The notes under the pieces were generated by a model. The model did no database searches. It saw only the letters and a program-made list of their open reading frames with translations, and was not told the origin of the DNA. 64,000 nucleotides of DNA from Girardinichthys multiradiatus. Its lineage: Eukaryota > Chordata > Actinopteri > Cyprinodontiformes > Goodeidae. Positions within the stretch are counted from its first letter, which is position 1; every line of letters begins with the position of its first letter. The stretch is taken from contig NC_061806.1 in assembly GCF_021462225.1 (NCBI RefSeq), positions 29,559,644 through 29,623,643 of the forward strand, in the 5' to 3' direction. A program made the position numbers and the translations under genes. Shown here in pieces: positions 1-11,978 of the stretch.

Positions 1-329
1 GAGTGTGATTGTGTCCCTGGTGTGACTTTAAATGTTCTTTTATGAGCTACCTCTGCAATGGAAAAAATACAAGGAATAAAAGATGCAACTGAAATGATAC
101 AAGAGACTTCGGGTATATAAAAGGCAGATGGTGATACATATCTTTCATGGGTTCTACTGGAGTAAGACCTTCAGTTGGGAATTTAAAATGACCATGTGCT
201 TCGTGATGAGTAGGCAGAAGATGTGCAGTTCAGCTGAATGTTAGAAAATACAGAGCACACCAGCATCAAACAGACTCCTGTTAGGATGTGTCATCAGTGC
301 AGAACGGACAGAAATATTCACGGGGTTAT
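1..329. other. No recognisable feature
   Basis: AT-rich sequence with no supported exon, RNA gene or repeat. It may be the worn 5' part of the Tc1-like fossil that becomes recognisable further downstream, but I cannot show that. Confidence 0.4.
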
Positions 330-1045
330 GTTCCCCAGTAGTGCTGGAGCACTTAAAAGCAAATTTGAGACAACTTTCTGAAGTTCTTGCACAAATATTT
401 ATTCTACAAGGCAATAAACTTTGAAGTGAGAGGCTTTTGACCAAGAAACAAGACCCAGCTCCAAAAGTGAAACCTTCAGGCTGGATTGAAATTTCAGCTC
501 TCCACATAGTTAACCCAAATGCATCTGAGAGAAAGTTATGATCAGAGGAGACAAAGATAAGGCTATTTGGCCACAATGACAAGTAGTATGATAGGATGTG
601 TCATGATCAGGCTTTCAAACCTGAAAAAAAAAAAAACTGTACCAACTGTTAGGCATGGTATTGGCAGTGTCATGCTGTGGGGCTGTATTATTATTATCAG
701 TACTGGGGCAAGTACATTATTCAACCTTATCTCCAACTAACAGATAGATAGTTGAAACTTGAAAAAAAGGGTGGAGATTCCAAACACACATGAAAACTAA
801 ATGGAGGTAAGCTTACAACACTTTAAGAAAGGCCTTCCCAAATCTCAGACCTCTATTGTGTCCAAAATTTAAGCTTTGATTTAACTTAGCCTGCTGAGCC
901 AGGAAGAGATGGAATATCCAGCCAGTATGGGACCAGACATGTCTTCATGACATGCAGTGCAGGTGTGACTTGGTAAGGGGGATTATCGAAGTATTTGTGG
1001 CAGAATCATGCCGTGGGGCTGCTTCACTGCCAATCATGGCTGGGT
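330..1045 (+). mobile_element. Degraded Tc1-like DNA transposon
   Basis: Remnant of a Tc1/mariner-type cut-and-paste transposon. Bases 542-580 read SEETKIRLFGHND, close to the Tc1 block SDETKxxLFGHND around the first catalytic Asp, here changed to Glu. Bases 651-686 read RHGIGSVMLWGC, the block that follows in Tc1 transposases. A second block resembling MPWGCF lies near 1008-1025, so two copies or a rearranged copy may be joined; the stretch after 780 is less certain. No open frame joins these pieces and no TIRs are visible. It cannot encode an active enzyme. Confidence 0.7.
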
Positions 1046-2975
1046 TTATGCATATATTTGAGTCTCTGTATGACTTTGCCCTTAGTGGATTAGAAAACCT
1101 AAAACATGTGCATCAACCTTTTGTTTTAAGAACTGAAGTTGAAAAAAAAAATGTTAAGACAAATGACTTAAAGCTCAAAAGATATGACAGTCCTAACATG
1201 AATCACTGCTCTGCGTCTGTGTCTCATCCCTGCATAACTGCTGCTTTCCTTATTTTATGTCACTAATGACAGTATGTCAGAGTGAATCTTGCTCTGACAT
1301 ACTGCAGAACAGGTAGTCTCACACGGTCATAACTCACTGAAGTCGATTGCAGCACTGGTGAACCTGCACACCTCACGAGCCGGATGAGTTCATCATGCAG
1401 CAGGGAGCAGCAAAGGACAATGTTTTCAAAAGAAAATCTCCTAAAATGCAATAAATATAATGGAGGAGCTGTTTTATCCTGCATGCAGCTCTACAACAAA
1501 GGCTTTTGAAGCTCAGTTCTTTAAGCTTGGTCCATTACAAACACGTAGCAGTTTCATCATGTTTTTCTTGCTGTGTTACTTTTAAAGCTTGCAGAAATGC
1601 AGAGAGGTTCAGAGTGAGAAGTTGATGGTTTACGTCCAGAGGATTTTCTCACAAAGCAGAATTCCTGAGTTAACTGCATGTCTTTGATGAGAGAAACCCA
1701 GAACATCCTTCAAAGCTGGAACATGGTCTGATGTTTAAAAAAAGAGCTGCACTGGGTATTAAACAGAGCCCAGGTAACTTTGAAAGCCCGTCTTTCAGAA
1801 AGGGGCCCCTGCAAAGCCTTGAATTATGCCTCACAGCAACAAATTCAAAACTTGATGAATTTGCTGGATTTTTTTCCAGTAATTTTCTCCCAGTTGTTGA
1901 TGTTTTGAACGGTATAAACTCGACGTGTCCTAGCTGAGACAGATTTTTAGATAAACTAAAATCAAAGATAAAAGTGCAGCTCTGGAGGTTTGCATCTTTT
2001 TTCAGCTTTTCTTAAGCTGAATGCATCAGAAGGAGGGCAGCAAAGCCTCATCTCTGAGATTCACTTCCACCTTCAACAGAAAGACCTCCAGCTGAGAAGC
2101 TGAGGTAAAGAACAGGTGCTTAAATATTTCTGAATCCAATTTTTACTTTGCAGCCGCAGAGCTTCTGTGCTCCATGCAAACAAGACAAAACCCTGCGCTT
2201 TAAAAATGCCAAAGCACAAGAGGAAAACCAAATATCCATGAAAATAAATGTAAAGTTTGAATACGTAGCACATTTAGGCAGAAATGGTTGCTTTCTTTGT
2301 TAAAAAGAGGGGGAAATGGTTGAAGGAGGAGAGCATGAAGCTGTCAGCGCAGCACCCTTAAAAAACAAAGAATCCCCACCACTCCAACATTTTGTTAGTT
2401 TTCTTTTCACATGCAACCGTTTCTATTAATGTCCGTGCTTTGTTGATCTCAGCTCTGCCGTGCACTTCAAATATCTCGATGTGTTTCAACTCCTCGACAC
2501 ACTTAGGCTGCTCCAGAGATCAAAGGCTAGAGAGAAAGGAATCATACAGAAAAAAGACACGAGAAAGGATCAAGATGGAAGAGATGAAGATGTGAACAAA
2601 TTAGATGGTTATCTAATTTTGGTGAAAAGGACAAGCAGAGAGAAAGTGACATCTGGGGCGTAAAATATGAGGGAGATATTCTGAAAATTCAAAGAGGGAG
2701 TTCGCATTTGATTTTTTTAGTGTTACTAAGTTAAAGTGATCTAATTGAAGACATTTGTTGCAACAATTTCTCTTAATGTTCTGGCAAAGCTTTACATAGA
2801 GCATAATGTCTTCTTGCTCAGCTCCACAAAGGACTGACTTGATGTGATTTGACAGCAAAACGACAACTGTGTCGTTAATGTTGTGACAGTCTGACACCGG
2901 AGGCCGAAACCCAAAACACAGACGATGCCGTTGATGATCTTTCAAACCAGTGACAATGTGTTCATACTGTTGCTT
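1046..2975. other. Unannotated AT-rich stretch
   Basis: No supported gene. The short frames on both strands have no recognisable domain. The only structure noted is the perfect inverted repeat at 1270-1304. Confidence 0.5.
1270..1304. repeat. Perfect 13-bp inverted repeat (hairpin)
   Basis: The arm CAGTATGTCAGAG at 1270-1282 is perfectly complementary to CTCTGACATACTG at 1292-1304, with a 9-base spacer. The flanks do not extend the stem, so this is shorter than a typical pre-miRNA stem. It could be a remnant of transposon ends or chance. Confidence 0.75.
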
Positions 2976-3334
2976 TGTTTAACCCATTCAGACCCGATTA
3001 AATATTAGTCTGATGTGACCTGTGTTGCTTCATCCAAACAATTTAACATGGTCACTTTCTGCTCTTTCATCTCTCCAATTTAAGATAAATGACCAAATCA
3101 ATGAATTCGGGTGTTCCAATCAGTTCCATTGCTGCAGGTGTAGAAAGGCTGGGGTGGAGAAATTTGACTGGTCTGCACAGAGTGCTGAGCTCAACCTTCT
3201 TTCCACTGTTACTATTGCGGGCAACAGTGGGTCCATCAACTTATTGGACCTTATAGATTAAGAATAAGATGTCCTAAACGTTCATGCAATGTAAAATTAG
3301 ACAGACAAATACTTTTGGGAATATAGTGTATAAC
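2976..3334 (+). mobile_element. Internally deleted Tc1-like element (MITE-like)
   Basis: The stretch near 3095-3150 (ending in GCAGGTGTAGAAAG) resembles the 5' non-coding part of a common fish Tc1-like family. It then jumps directly to a 3' coding part: bases 3165-3200 read FDWSAQSAEL, resembling the family block LDWPAQSPDL that precedes the catalytic Glu. The 3' end (ACTTTTGGGAATATAGTGTA, about 3310-3330) matches the family's terminal inverted repeat. The central transposase is deleted, giving a non-autonomous element of roughly 350 bp. The left terminus is too worn to place exactly. Confidence 0.65.
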
Positions 3335-3984
3335 AAAATCTGGTCTTTACCAGATCTTTAGATAACTATAATTGTTTAATGATCAGTATTTAAAAAGGCT
3401 AAGGCAAAACGCAGAGGTGAAGTGTGAAAATCTAACTTTATTCTTATTCCTATAGGATTTAATAGACAATAGCAGCCAGGTGCTGCTCATCAAAAGCACT
3501 TGATTGTTTGACCTTTGAGATGCACCAATCAGGCTCTTCCTGATCCATACCGGCTTCCAGTTTTATTTGATGTCTGACATGCTAAATTAGATTTATTATA
3601 TTAACCTAAGCACGATAAAACAAGAAGAATGTACTGCAGTTTCTTTGTTAGAGGTAGTATTTCTGAATAAAACAGGAAAAAGTGACATCTGGAGGTGTCA
3701 CATCTGGAGGTGATGCATTTCCTCAAGGAAAGATTTGTAAATAAATGCACAATTATTGTTTTTTTTTTATTTGCTGCATTTATCAAATAGGAAAAAAAAG
3801 ATTCCTTTTTTTTTATAATTGTTGATTACCAATTAGCACCAGTTCAGGTAAAGCTGGCAGATTCTAATATCCGTCTGGATCAATTGGTGCGTGTGTAGTG
3901 ACCACCTCTAGAAAAAGACAGGTGTTTTGTCATGTTCTGTTCTAAAGCTGTCAATCTGGGATGGATTATATTAACAGTTCTATG
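3335..3984. other. No recognisable feature
   Basis: AT-rich background. A 14-bp unit (ACATCTGGAGGTG-like) is repeated twice near 3685-3713; otherwise nothing is recognised. Confidence 0.45.
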
Positions 3985-4345
3985 TGAAGTCCATCATCCT
4001 ACAAAAAAGAAAGATTCACAGGTGGAAAACATTTAAGACAGCTGCTAATTTTCCCAGGAGAGAATCTCCTAGTAAATCCACACAGTGGTCAGTGAGAAAT
4101 TACAAAAACTCCAAGAGAGCCCAAAACCACAGAACCTCTGGAACAATGTCCTCAGGACAGATGGAACCCAATTGGAGCTGTTTGGGCACGACAAAAAATA
4201 TCACCACAAACAAAGCACAGTGGTGCAAGGATGATGATTTGGGCTTGTTCTGCACAACCTGAGCACCTTGCAGTCATTCAGTCGACATTTATCAGTCAAA
4301 CATGAAATGCTCGGGTGGAACCTTAAGAGAGCTGAGCAAGAAATA
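3985..4345 (+). mobile_element. Degraded, internally deleted Tc1-like element
   Basis: Pieces of one fish Tc1-like family occur in the right order: the HTH-domain end (about 4005-4120: KRKIHRWKTFKTAANFPR, compare the family's KIIHKWKTFKTVANLPR), the block around LWNNVLRTDG (about 4137-4170), the block MMIWAC (about 4230-4250), the block HLAVIQST (about 4263-4290), then WNLKRAEQE near 4317-4345. The gaps between blocks are deletions. Frames and stops make it non-functional. Related fossils of the same family lie near 15.2, 38.2 (reverse strand), 42.1 and 59.0 kb. Confidence 0.75.
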
Positions 4346-5690
4346 AATCCATTTATGTAGATTTTTTAGTTAAAGCTCCTTCATACCAACAGCTTTTTTA
4401 TTAAATAAATAATAAAATGATGTAATACCCTTGTTTTGTTGTCCTGGTCTCTATTCTTGCCTGTTTTCCTCTAAGAATGCATTCTTATATCCAGTGCTGA
4501 GCAGTTCTTGTTAATGGCTCCATCAGCACCATCTACAAGCAGGTACATTCTGCTGCTCTTTGAGAAGCCCATTAGTGAGATTATGCAGACATCTGAACTT
4601 GAGCTGTACAACCAGCTGTCAAACTCTCATCTAGCACACTAAGAAAATAACTCATTCATGTTGTTGTATTATCTTCCACATATTCTGTGTATGGCTAGAA
4701 ACCAGCATTATGTCAGAAACAACTTTAGTGTGCTGGTCTCAATTCTTCATCATGTCATATTTAATGATTATATGAGTTATTATCTCCATCTTACAACTTG
4801 CTCTTTAAAAGTTGGAAAATGTACAATGTTAACATTGATTTCTCTTTACCTGTTAATAGAAACACCAAAGTCATCCACATGAATATCCTCTGAATCATTA
4901 AAATGCAGAAAGAAGCCAAGATGATGAAGACTCAAACAAGAAAATCCCCGAAAAATTCAGAAACTCTTTCGATCGGGTGTCACAGATTAGATCGGCCCTT
5001 AATTTTCCTCAGCATCATTGTGTGACTCAGGGCTGCAGTACTGGCTGAAATGCAGAACTGCTGTGACAGAAGGGGGTGAAATTCAACAATAGTGGTGGAT
5101 TTGGCTCATTTCATTTCAAAGCGACATGGGTCCAGTTTAACAAGCGCTCCTTAGCAAAAAAACCCAAGATGAGAGTAATGTGGCCAGCCAAGCACTGAGT
5201 CCTAATTACTAATCATTTCTGCCAGAGTGAGAGGCAAGTGGCAAATAACAGGATTACAGAGCTGAACACAAATTAATAAGAGGAGGTCAGGTGATGAATA
5301 ATAGTGATCCAGATCTGGTTTGGGCCAGATAATGGGTCCCAAGTGTCCATAATCGCAAAAAAAGACTCTAAACGGCAGCATGCAGATTCTGGGCACAGAA
5401 TACGCAACAGAAAGGCTGGATTCCTCATTTATTTCAGCCAATTACAACAACAGACACAAGAAACGTAGCTTACATGTTACAAGGAACAGAATCATTCTTT
5501 CTGATAGCATTACCAGGTAGCAGCTAAAAGGAAATGAATTGAATGAGCCAATACGTCTGTTACAACAGAAAACCCTGTCAAAGTTTTTAAATTAGATGAG
5601 ACCATTTCATTGCAGTTTCTTTTAAAACTGCACCAAAGTAGGAGCTAAAAGAAACAACCCAAAGCCCTCAAAACCCAGTATTACTCATTG
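4346..5690. other. Unannotated stretch
   Basis: No supported gene or repeat. About 5185-5300 is rich in TAAT-type homeodomain cores and would be a candidate conserved non-coding element, but that is only an impression. Confidence 0.4.
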
Positions 5691-6215
5691 GTGAATGAAT
5701 TAGGTACACCTGTTTAATTGCTCATTAACATTAACAGCAAATCAGTCGATCACACAGCAGCAACCCAATGCATTTAGCCATTTAGACATGGTTAAGATGA
5801 CTTGCTGTAGTTCAAATTGAGAATCAGAATGGGGAGGAAAGGTCATCTAGGTAATTTTGAACTTTTCCTTTGCATGTGTTCAGATTTTAGTTCTGACATT
5901 CAGGTAGCAGGATGGATCCATTCTGCTTTATATAAATGGTTCAGGCTGGAGGTGATGGTGGTGTAAGGGTGTGAGGAATATTTTGTTTGTACACTTTGGG
6001 CCTCTTACGTAGAACGTGGCTGTAAAATGATCCTAATAGATACTGAATAATGTTACCAGCCATATCCACCCCATCTCGTGCCAGTTAATTCTTGCAGGAC
6101 AATGCACCATGTCACAAAGCTCCAATCATCTCTAACAGCTTTCTTGAACATGACAATGAGTTCACTGGAGTACAGTGGCCTCCAAAATCCCCATCCCTAA
6201 TCCAAACACTTTGTA
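5691..6215 (+). mobile_element. Degraded Tc1/mariner element, DD36E-type family
   Basis: The left end contains the start of a widespread fish element (TTAGGTACACCTGTTTAAT near 5700). The motif RMGRKGHLG near 5827 is close to its transposase start, which in the family reads MGKKGDLS. After an internal deletion the 3' half follows: VQAGGDGGV near 5940 and QDNAPCHKAPIISNSFLEHDNEF at 6095-6160, the block around the second catalytic Asp. The E-bearing block is changed (SPSLIQTL instead of SPDLNPIE), so the third catalytic residue is lost. In the family as I recall it, Asp and Glu are 36 residues apart. The 3' end is missing. Confidence 0.75.
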
Positions 6216-6335
6216 CCTCCTGTTGCCAACAATCCTATAGCATTTCACAAAGCTGGAACACAGAGAGAGGGTTCTTTGACCTTTTCTCTTTCAGAGTTTG
6301 TCTGGATTCATGTTGTCTTTTCTTCAGCTAAGCCC

Positions 6336-6700
6336 AGAGGTTTTCTCAGTCCCAAGGATTTAGCCCTGGGGACTGAAATGATCATAGAAGGTTTATTGTG
6401 AGCCAATGTTTTTGTCAAGTGAATCAATGTTTTTGATCATTATCCTGCCCAAGGACCTACTGTTGATCTATTTTTGGTCCCCCAGCAAAGTTCTAACAGA
6501 TTTTTATTCAAACTGTCGAGGTCCAGGATGACATAGGCTTTAACAATGTCCCCAGGCCCACAGAATCACAGGTCCTGCACCATACCAAGTACTGTGAGAG
6601 ATGAGCCTTTCTACACATTCATCCTTACAGGTCCTGTGAAAGTCCCTGTAGAGTTTAACCAATTCCACATGTTTACGGTTGAGATAGAAGGAAAAATATA
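6336..6700 (-). repeat. Possible degraded dispersed repeat
   Basis: The stretch from TTTTCTCAGTCCCAAGG to the GTTTACGGTTGAGATAG region resembles a dispersed fish repeat I have a weak memory of, possibly the reverse strand of a DNA transposon. No conserved protein block can be read. This is a tentative call only. Confidence 0.25.
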
Positions 6701-7807
6701 GTATATAATAAAATATAATATATAATATCCATGATTTGAGGTCAGAGCGGTCCCGGCATCCTTCCAAGCAGACTGAATCACTCTTAACACACCGCAAACA
6801 TGAATATCTCATAAGGTTATTTTAAGAGCCATCACGATTATCAGGGCAGATTAGAAGGAGATGATCGGGTCAAAAATCGGCATAAAAATCCTGCCATGTG
6901 AACCAGGCATAAGGCAAATAGGCTTCTTTGTCACGTCACAATATCCTAGAGAAATAGTCCTTAATTACTTCTCAAGTTGGACTAGAATTTCCTGGCATCT
7001 CTGGTCAACCTGAAAACTTATTAAAAAAGAGTGATTTTAAGTATCAATGTAATGGTTTATGGTTACATGTTTACCAGGGGAATTTCCAAATCTGAACATG
7101 GAAGTGTATAAAAAAAGCCATAGATAACGTGTTGAAATATGACTGTACATGCTGGTTAAACTGAAGCATTCAGGTAAACATTGTTTGACCCCAAACAAAC
7201 AGAAAAGCAGACAGAAACATTTGCCACTGGAAGGAAAAGTTACAGTAAACACCACAAGTAAATAGAGATGAGCCGAATAACATTGAGATAAGAAGATGGG
7301 AGCGGAGAATAGCTTTGAGCAAAAGTCAGATGGAACAAAAACACAGATGAGAACAAAACAGTAGCCCGATGAAAATTCATGTGAGGAAGAGCCAGATAGG
7401 AAACAAATAAGAAAAGAAGAGTCTGGACCTTTTTTTGGTTAAAAAGGGAAGATAAATGAGAAGAAATTGATTCAAGTCTGGAAGGGGAGGGAGAGAGGAT
7501 AGAACACTGTGTACCGGGACATTATTGTCTGAAATTACACAGGACACAATCTCTCCTCACTTCCCGATACAATTCAATTCAAACCAAGAATTATTTGTCT
7601 CACCCTAAATTCACATAATGAAACCTTTTCTCTCCCTGCGCTCAGATGACAGCTCTGCCACATTAGGAATGTGAACATCCATTTGTGGTGTTTGTGTGTG
7701 AGGGTGTGTGTGAGCCCTCTCCAAATCTATTATCTCTGCAGGTATCCGGATCACATCTAAGGGTCGCGCAGAGTGACCCATCACTGCTGCCGCAGCCTGG
7801 TTTCTTG

Positions 7808-7841
<34 letters not shown>

Positions 7842-10800
7842 TTGATCTCTGGCCGTCCTTGCTATGCCCCTGTCTTACCTTCTCTCTGGTGTAAACACAC
7901 ATACAGAACACACACACGCACAGAGCAGCCTGTGCTGGCAATAAAACACACACACTTGCAGACATCCAGTGAGAGCCTCCAGCTGTTTCCAGTCTCTCTC
8001 CTGTCCATCTAACAGACACTAAGCAGACTGATCTCCTCAACCCAAGCCATCAAAGTTCCCCCCCACCCCCACCCACCCTCGGACAAACTCCTTCCCCCTC
8101 TTCTTTACTTAACCTCTTTATCTTGATTTCTTGTCATCCAACTGCCATCCCGTCTCTGTTTTGTGTCTCCCTCTTTCTCCTGACTTCACTCGACATTTTT
8201 GTCCATTTCCTTCCCCTCCTGGAGTCCATGAGTCATCCTGACTTCCTGAAACATGCAGCTGACCAGGAACAGCATTAAAACCACCTGCCTAACACGGAGC
8301 AAGTCCTCCATCAGGCTGTTCAAAGTCTGTAATAACTCTGCAGGGATCCCTTTTTTTAGAACATAATGGGTGAAGCAGCCAAAACTATAAAAGTTGGAGG
8401 CGGTGCTGCCATGCAGTCAATTCTCGTTTATACATATGCAACAAATTAGAGCAGCATGCTATGAGCTGGTGTCCAGATAAACACCTTTAACTCTGGTCGT
8501 ACTTATTTGTTTTGCAGGATCAGAGAACCAGGATTATTCTTTACCAGTTATTACTGAAACAAAGTTTTTGTTTTTTGTAGCAGCGAAAAAAAAAAAAAAA
8601 GGTTAATCTTTCTTTCATACAAATATTGTTCAAATCTCACATAACAGTTTCTTAGAAAGCCATTTGCCCAAACATCATCCCGCCTCTCGTCTCTTCCAGT
8701 TAAACCTTTGTAATCAACGTCCATCTTTATTGTTAACACATTATTATTTAACTAGCAATATGTAAGTACTGAAATGCTACTTAGCACAGAGCTTGTGGAG
8801 AATGTATTTCAGACTGAATTTACATGTGTTTTGATGCTCTTGTGTTTAAGCTTTATTTAGCTAGTATTATCTCTGGATTGGTGTTAACATTAGCTTCACT
8901 TGTCTGATTGGGTGAAAATGTTCTCAAGTTATATTTTACAGTATGACACATTTACCCGAACGGTAAAAACAGCCACATTAGTCTGTGAGAGTATTTTTTA
9001 TTATATATGTTTTGACAACCATTACAAGACAAATCCTAATGACTGCTTATCACTGCAGAGATAATGCAGTTTTCCAGATTCAGAGGACCAAGGTCTCCTT
9101 GTTTCAGGGCCTGAATACATGAAACATCTTCCGTTTTCGGCACAAGAAGTTAGTCTCTTGGAATACTTAACAAATCCCATCCATCTTTTATGCGTTTAGA
9201 GCAGTTAACGGCCTTCTCATCTCTGATTATATTAAGTATTTTTGATTGAATTGAATTAGGAGATTGGCTGTAGGGCCAACAAATTGGGATGAACACTGCT
9301 TTCTGTCCCCTAGTTTCACGTGCACCTCTATGATGAGGCTGTGCAGAAATCAATCTACTGTGCATCTAAAAGTTCTACAGGTAAAAATACTACAATTATC
9401 TGTAAAAGCAACCTGGTTCTTGACAGAAAAACCCCAAAAGGATCTAATGGATGGTTTCCTCAGGTGTTTCTGGTTAACTCTCTACACTGTATTTCATCAT
9501 TTACCTCAGTCTTGCTGTTCACTACCCTCGTTCACTTGGACAACTCACTGGGCCACTTATTATCCGTCTGCTGGCCTCTTGACTCCCTCAATGTGTCACC
9601 ATATTCAGCTGCCAGTTTGACAGTCTTATCAGCCTCAGGGCAGACAAGCTAAACTGCTGCAGTGGGTGGCAGAGCTACCGCCCCATTTCTGCTTTCCCAG
9701 GAAATCAGACTCCACATACACGACACAAACTATATTTTACAACTGCTACAATAACTAATACAATGTTCCTGTGACTTAACAATGATGAATCTTTGCAGCC
9801 AGATTTGAAAAGCAAAGGAAAAACAAAAATTATGAAGTCTGTTTTCTATTTATGTAGCAATTGTTTGCCCTAACCTTCCTTTAGGCACGTCAGACTCTGC
9901 CTCTCCTTCTTTCTTCAGCACACTACTCCTTATTTTCCTCCCCATTTTCTCTTTTGTCTCTGGTTTTCCCTCCATCGTCCACATTCTGGCAAGGTCAGCC
10001 TCCCACTCTCCTCTTCTCTCAACTACCCTTCTGTCCCAGTAATACTCTCCTTCTCCCACTCTGTCCTTTCATCTACATCATTTTGGATGTTCCTCCATCT
10101 CGTGCCCCTTACTTCATTTTTCCTTCGCTTTCATCCGTCGTCAGATGCAGTGGGCTACTGCATGGTTGACTTTCCTCAGAGGCTGCTTTTTACAATATCT
10201 CCCCCTCTTCAAGTCCTCTGACTTGCTCTGAAGTTTCTCTGAAGAGCAATCACCCACATGCTTCTATTTTTTTTTTTTAAATGCCCTTGATAAATGTCTA
10301 TGTGTAAAAAGCCAGAGGAATGTGCCATTTATGTGCAACACAAATTCCTCTATATGCTTTTGTTATGGTATAAACTATCGTCAGTTTCTCTGACCTTCGC
10401 TGCTTTTATACTTCACTTCTTCAACTAAGTGCTAATGTCAGAATTCAAATCATGCAAATCAGTTTATTCATCACCCACAGGATAAAACACAAAAACATTA
10501 AGTTCTAAGCGTTTTTTGGTACTATGCTTTTACTAATTATAAAAAAAGAAAACATAGCAATTTCTGCTTGTGAATGACAGAATATCAGAATTAAAGATGA
10601 TTATAATGAACAACTTAACTGAATGAAGGTATTACCATGCATAATCATACACTCTTGACTAAATTTGAAGATTAGGAGGCTGAGAAACTGTTTGAGACTT
10701 TACTTTGCTTGTAGGCAAAATTAAGGTGGTCCAGAAGTGGTGAGCCCATGAGGGCTGGGCCAACTGAGCCTGCTAATGCTGCATGCAACCTTAGTCTGTG

Positions 10801-11978
10801 CCAGAGAAATTAGAAACAGGAGGTAAAACCACAAAGATTAATCCCACCTAAAAGATTTGTGGTTGGGTCTAGACTCAAATGCACTAAAGAGCTAAACTAA
10901 TTGTGCCTGCTGATGTTAAAATTAGCACTTCAAAAGTTAGCATGCTAACTTGTGCCAAAGAACGTTTTTCTAAAGCCAGCAAGATTAGTCACACACCCGA
11001 GTTTCAGTTTCATGTAACAGACTCTACACTACTTAAGCCTGAACTAACTGAGCATCCAAATGATAAGGGGTAGCTCTTTTAAAGTTAGGATGATAATTAC
11101 AGCTGTGCAAGAGCATTTTCAGAGATTGGGAGCCTTTGTACCCACCATGTTTGTGGCACTTTTAAGATGTAAAAGAACTTGATGCACCAAAGCCTTAGCA
11201 AAGTGCTAACATTAGCATGCTAAATCTGCCAGAGTTTGATGAGTTTAGGAATAGAGAAAATTACAAGGAAAACCATGACGGCCATTAAACTTTCACTGTT
11301 AAGTGTAGGAATACATTTAATTCAAAAAGGAATACACATTCCAACATTTGTGCTCTGAATTATTAGAACAAATGCTACATTCAGTTTCGCCATGCAGTTC
11401 ACTCATTTATCATACAGACCTTAAGGTGAACATGGGCAAAGGATGTTAGGATTTCAGCGTAGATTGGTGCTTCCTGTTTAAACTTAAAAAAACAAACAAG
11501 AAAAGGTGATTTCTGCATCAAATGTATTGAGTTTAAATAGTTTATTGAACAGTTATTGCACATCTGTAGAGAGATACTAAAGATTAATGCTACAGTTCAA
11601 CCTCTACAGCCATTTGATGCTTTTAAAATCAATTATGCTTTGAAATTACTTCAAGCGTAAATTTCCATCTAAACAGTCTTCTTTTGGTAAACACCATTAC
11701 TTGGGGTTGCATTTGTTTTGACTGAATCCCATTTGACTCCTTCCCCCTCACTCTGAACCCTAACCCTACAATTTTGTGGCATTTTGGGGTGTCAGGCATC
11801 TCTGTGGTTTTGGAGGTAGGTTAAAAACATGAGCCCGGACTTGTTCAGAGAAATCCATAGGGTTTTTCTCCTTTGAGTGCAAAAAAGCCTAACAAACAGC
11901 TTCGTATTCATGCTGACCATACAGATAAATTAATAACACCAAATTTAAACTCTTATCATGTGAACCATGTGTCTTACC
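6701..11978. other. Long unannotated stretch
   Basis: No exon, RNA gene or full repeat is recognised over about 5 kb. It holds a (TG)n microsatellite at 7809-7841, CA-rich patches to about 7960, a pyrimidine-rich tract (about 8050-8230 and 9890-10150), and a region at about 10900-11230 with several TTAGCATGCTAA-like palindromic words. Short GAATTGAATT words near 7568 and 9245 could be worn LINE tails. Confidence 0.4.
7809..7841. repeat. (TG)n microsatellite
   Basis: An uninterrupted run of about 16 TG units. Several overlapping open frames on both strands here are by-products of the simple repeat, not genes. Confidence 0.97.

Noticed and set aside
7568..7590. L2-like tail word CAATTCAATTCAA, reverse strand, and a similar GAATTGAATT word at 9245
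   Set aside because: Too short, and lacking the adjoining GGCGCTATATAAA sequence that marks a real tail.
7663..8040. 125-residue reverse-strand open frame
   Set aside because: It runs through the (TG)n/(CA)n microsatellite, giving a THTHTH run; composition artefact with no domain.
11754..11770. Telomere-like AACCCTAACCCTA
   Set aside because: Only two units in unrelated sequence; too short to mean an interstitial telomere.
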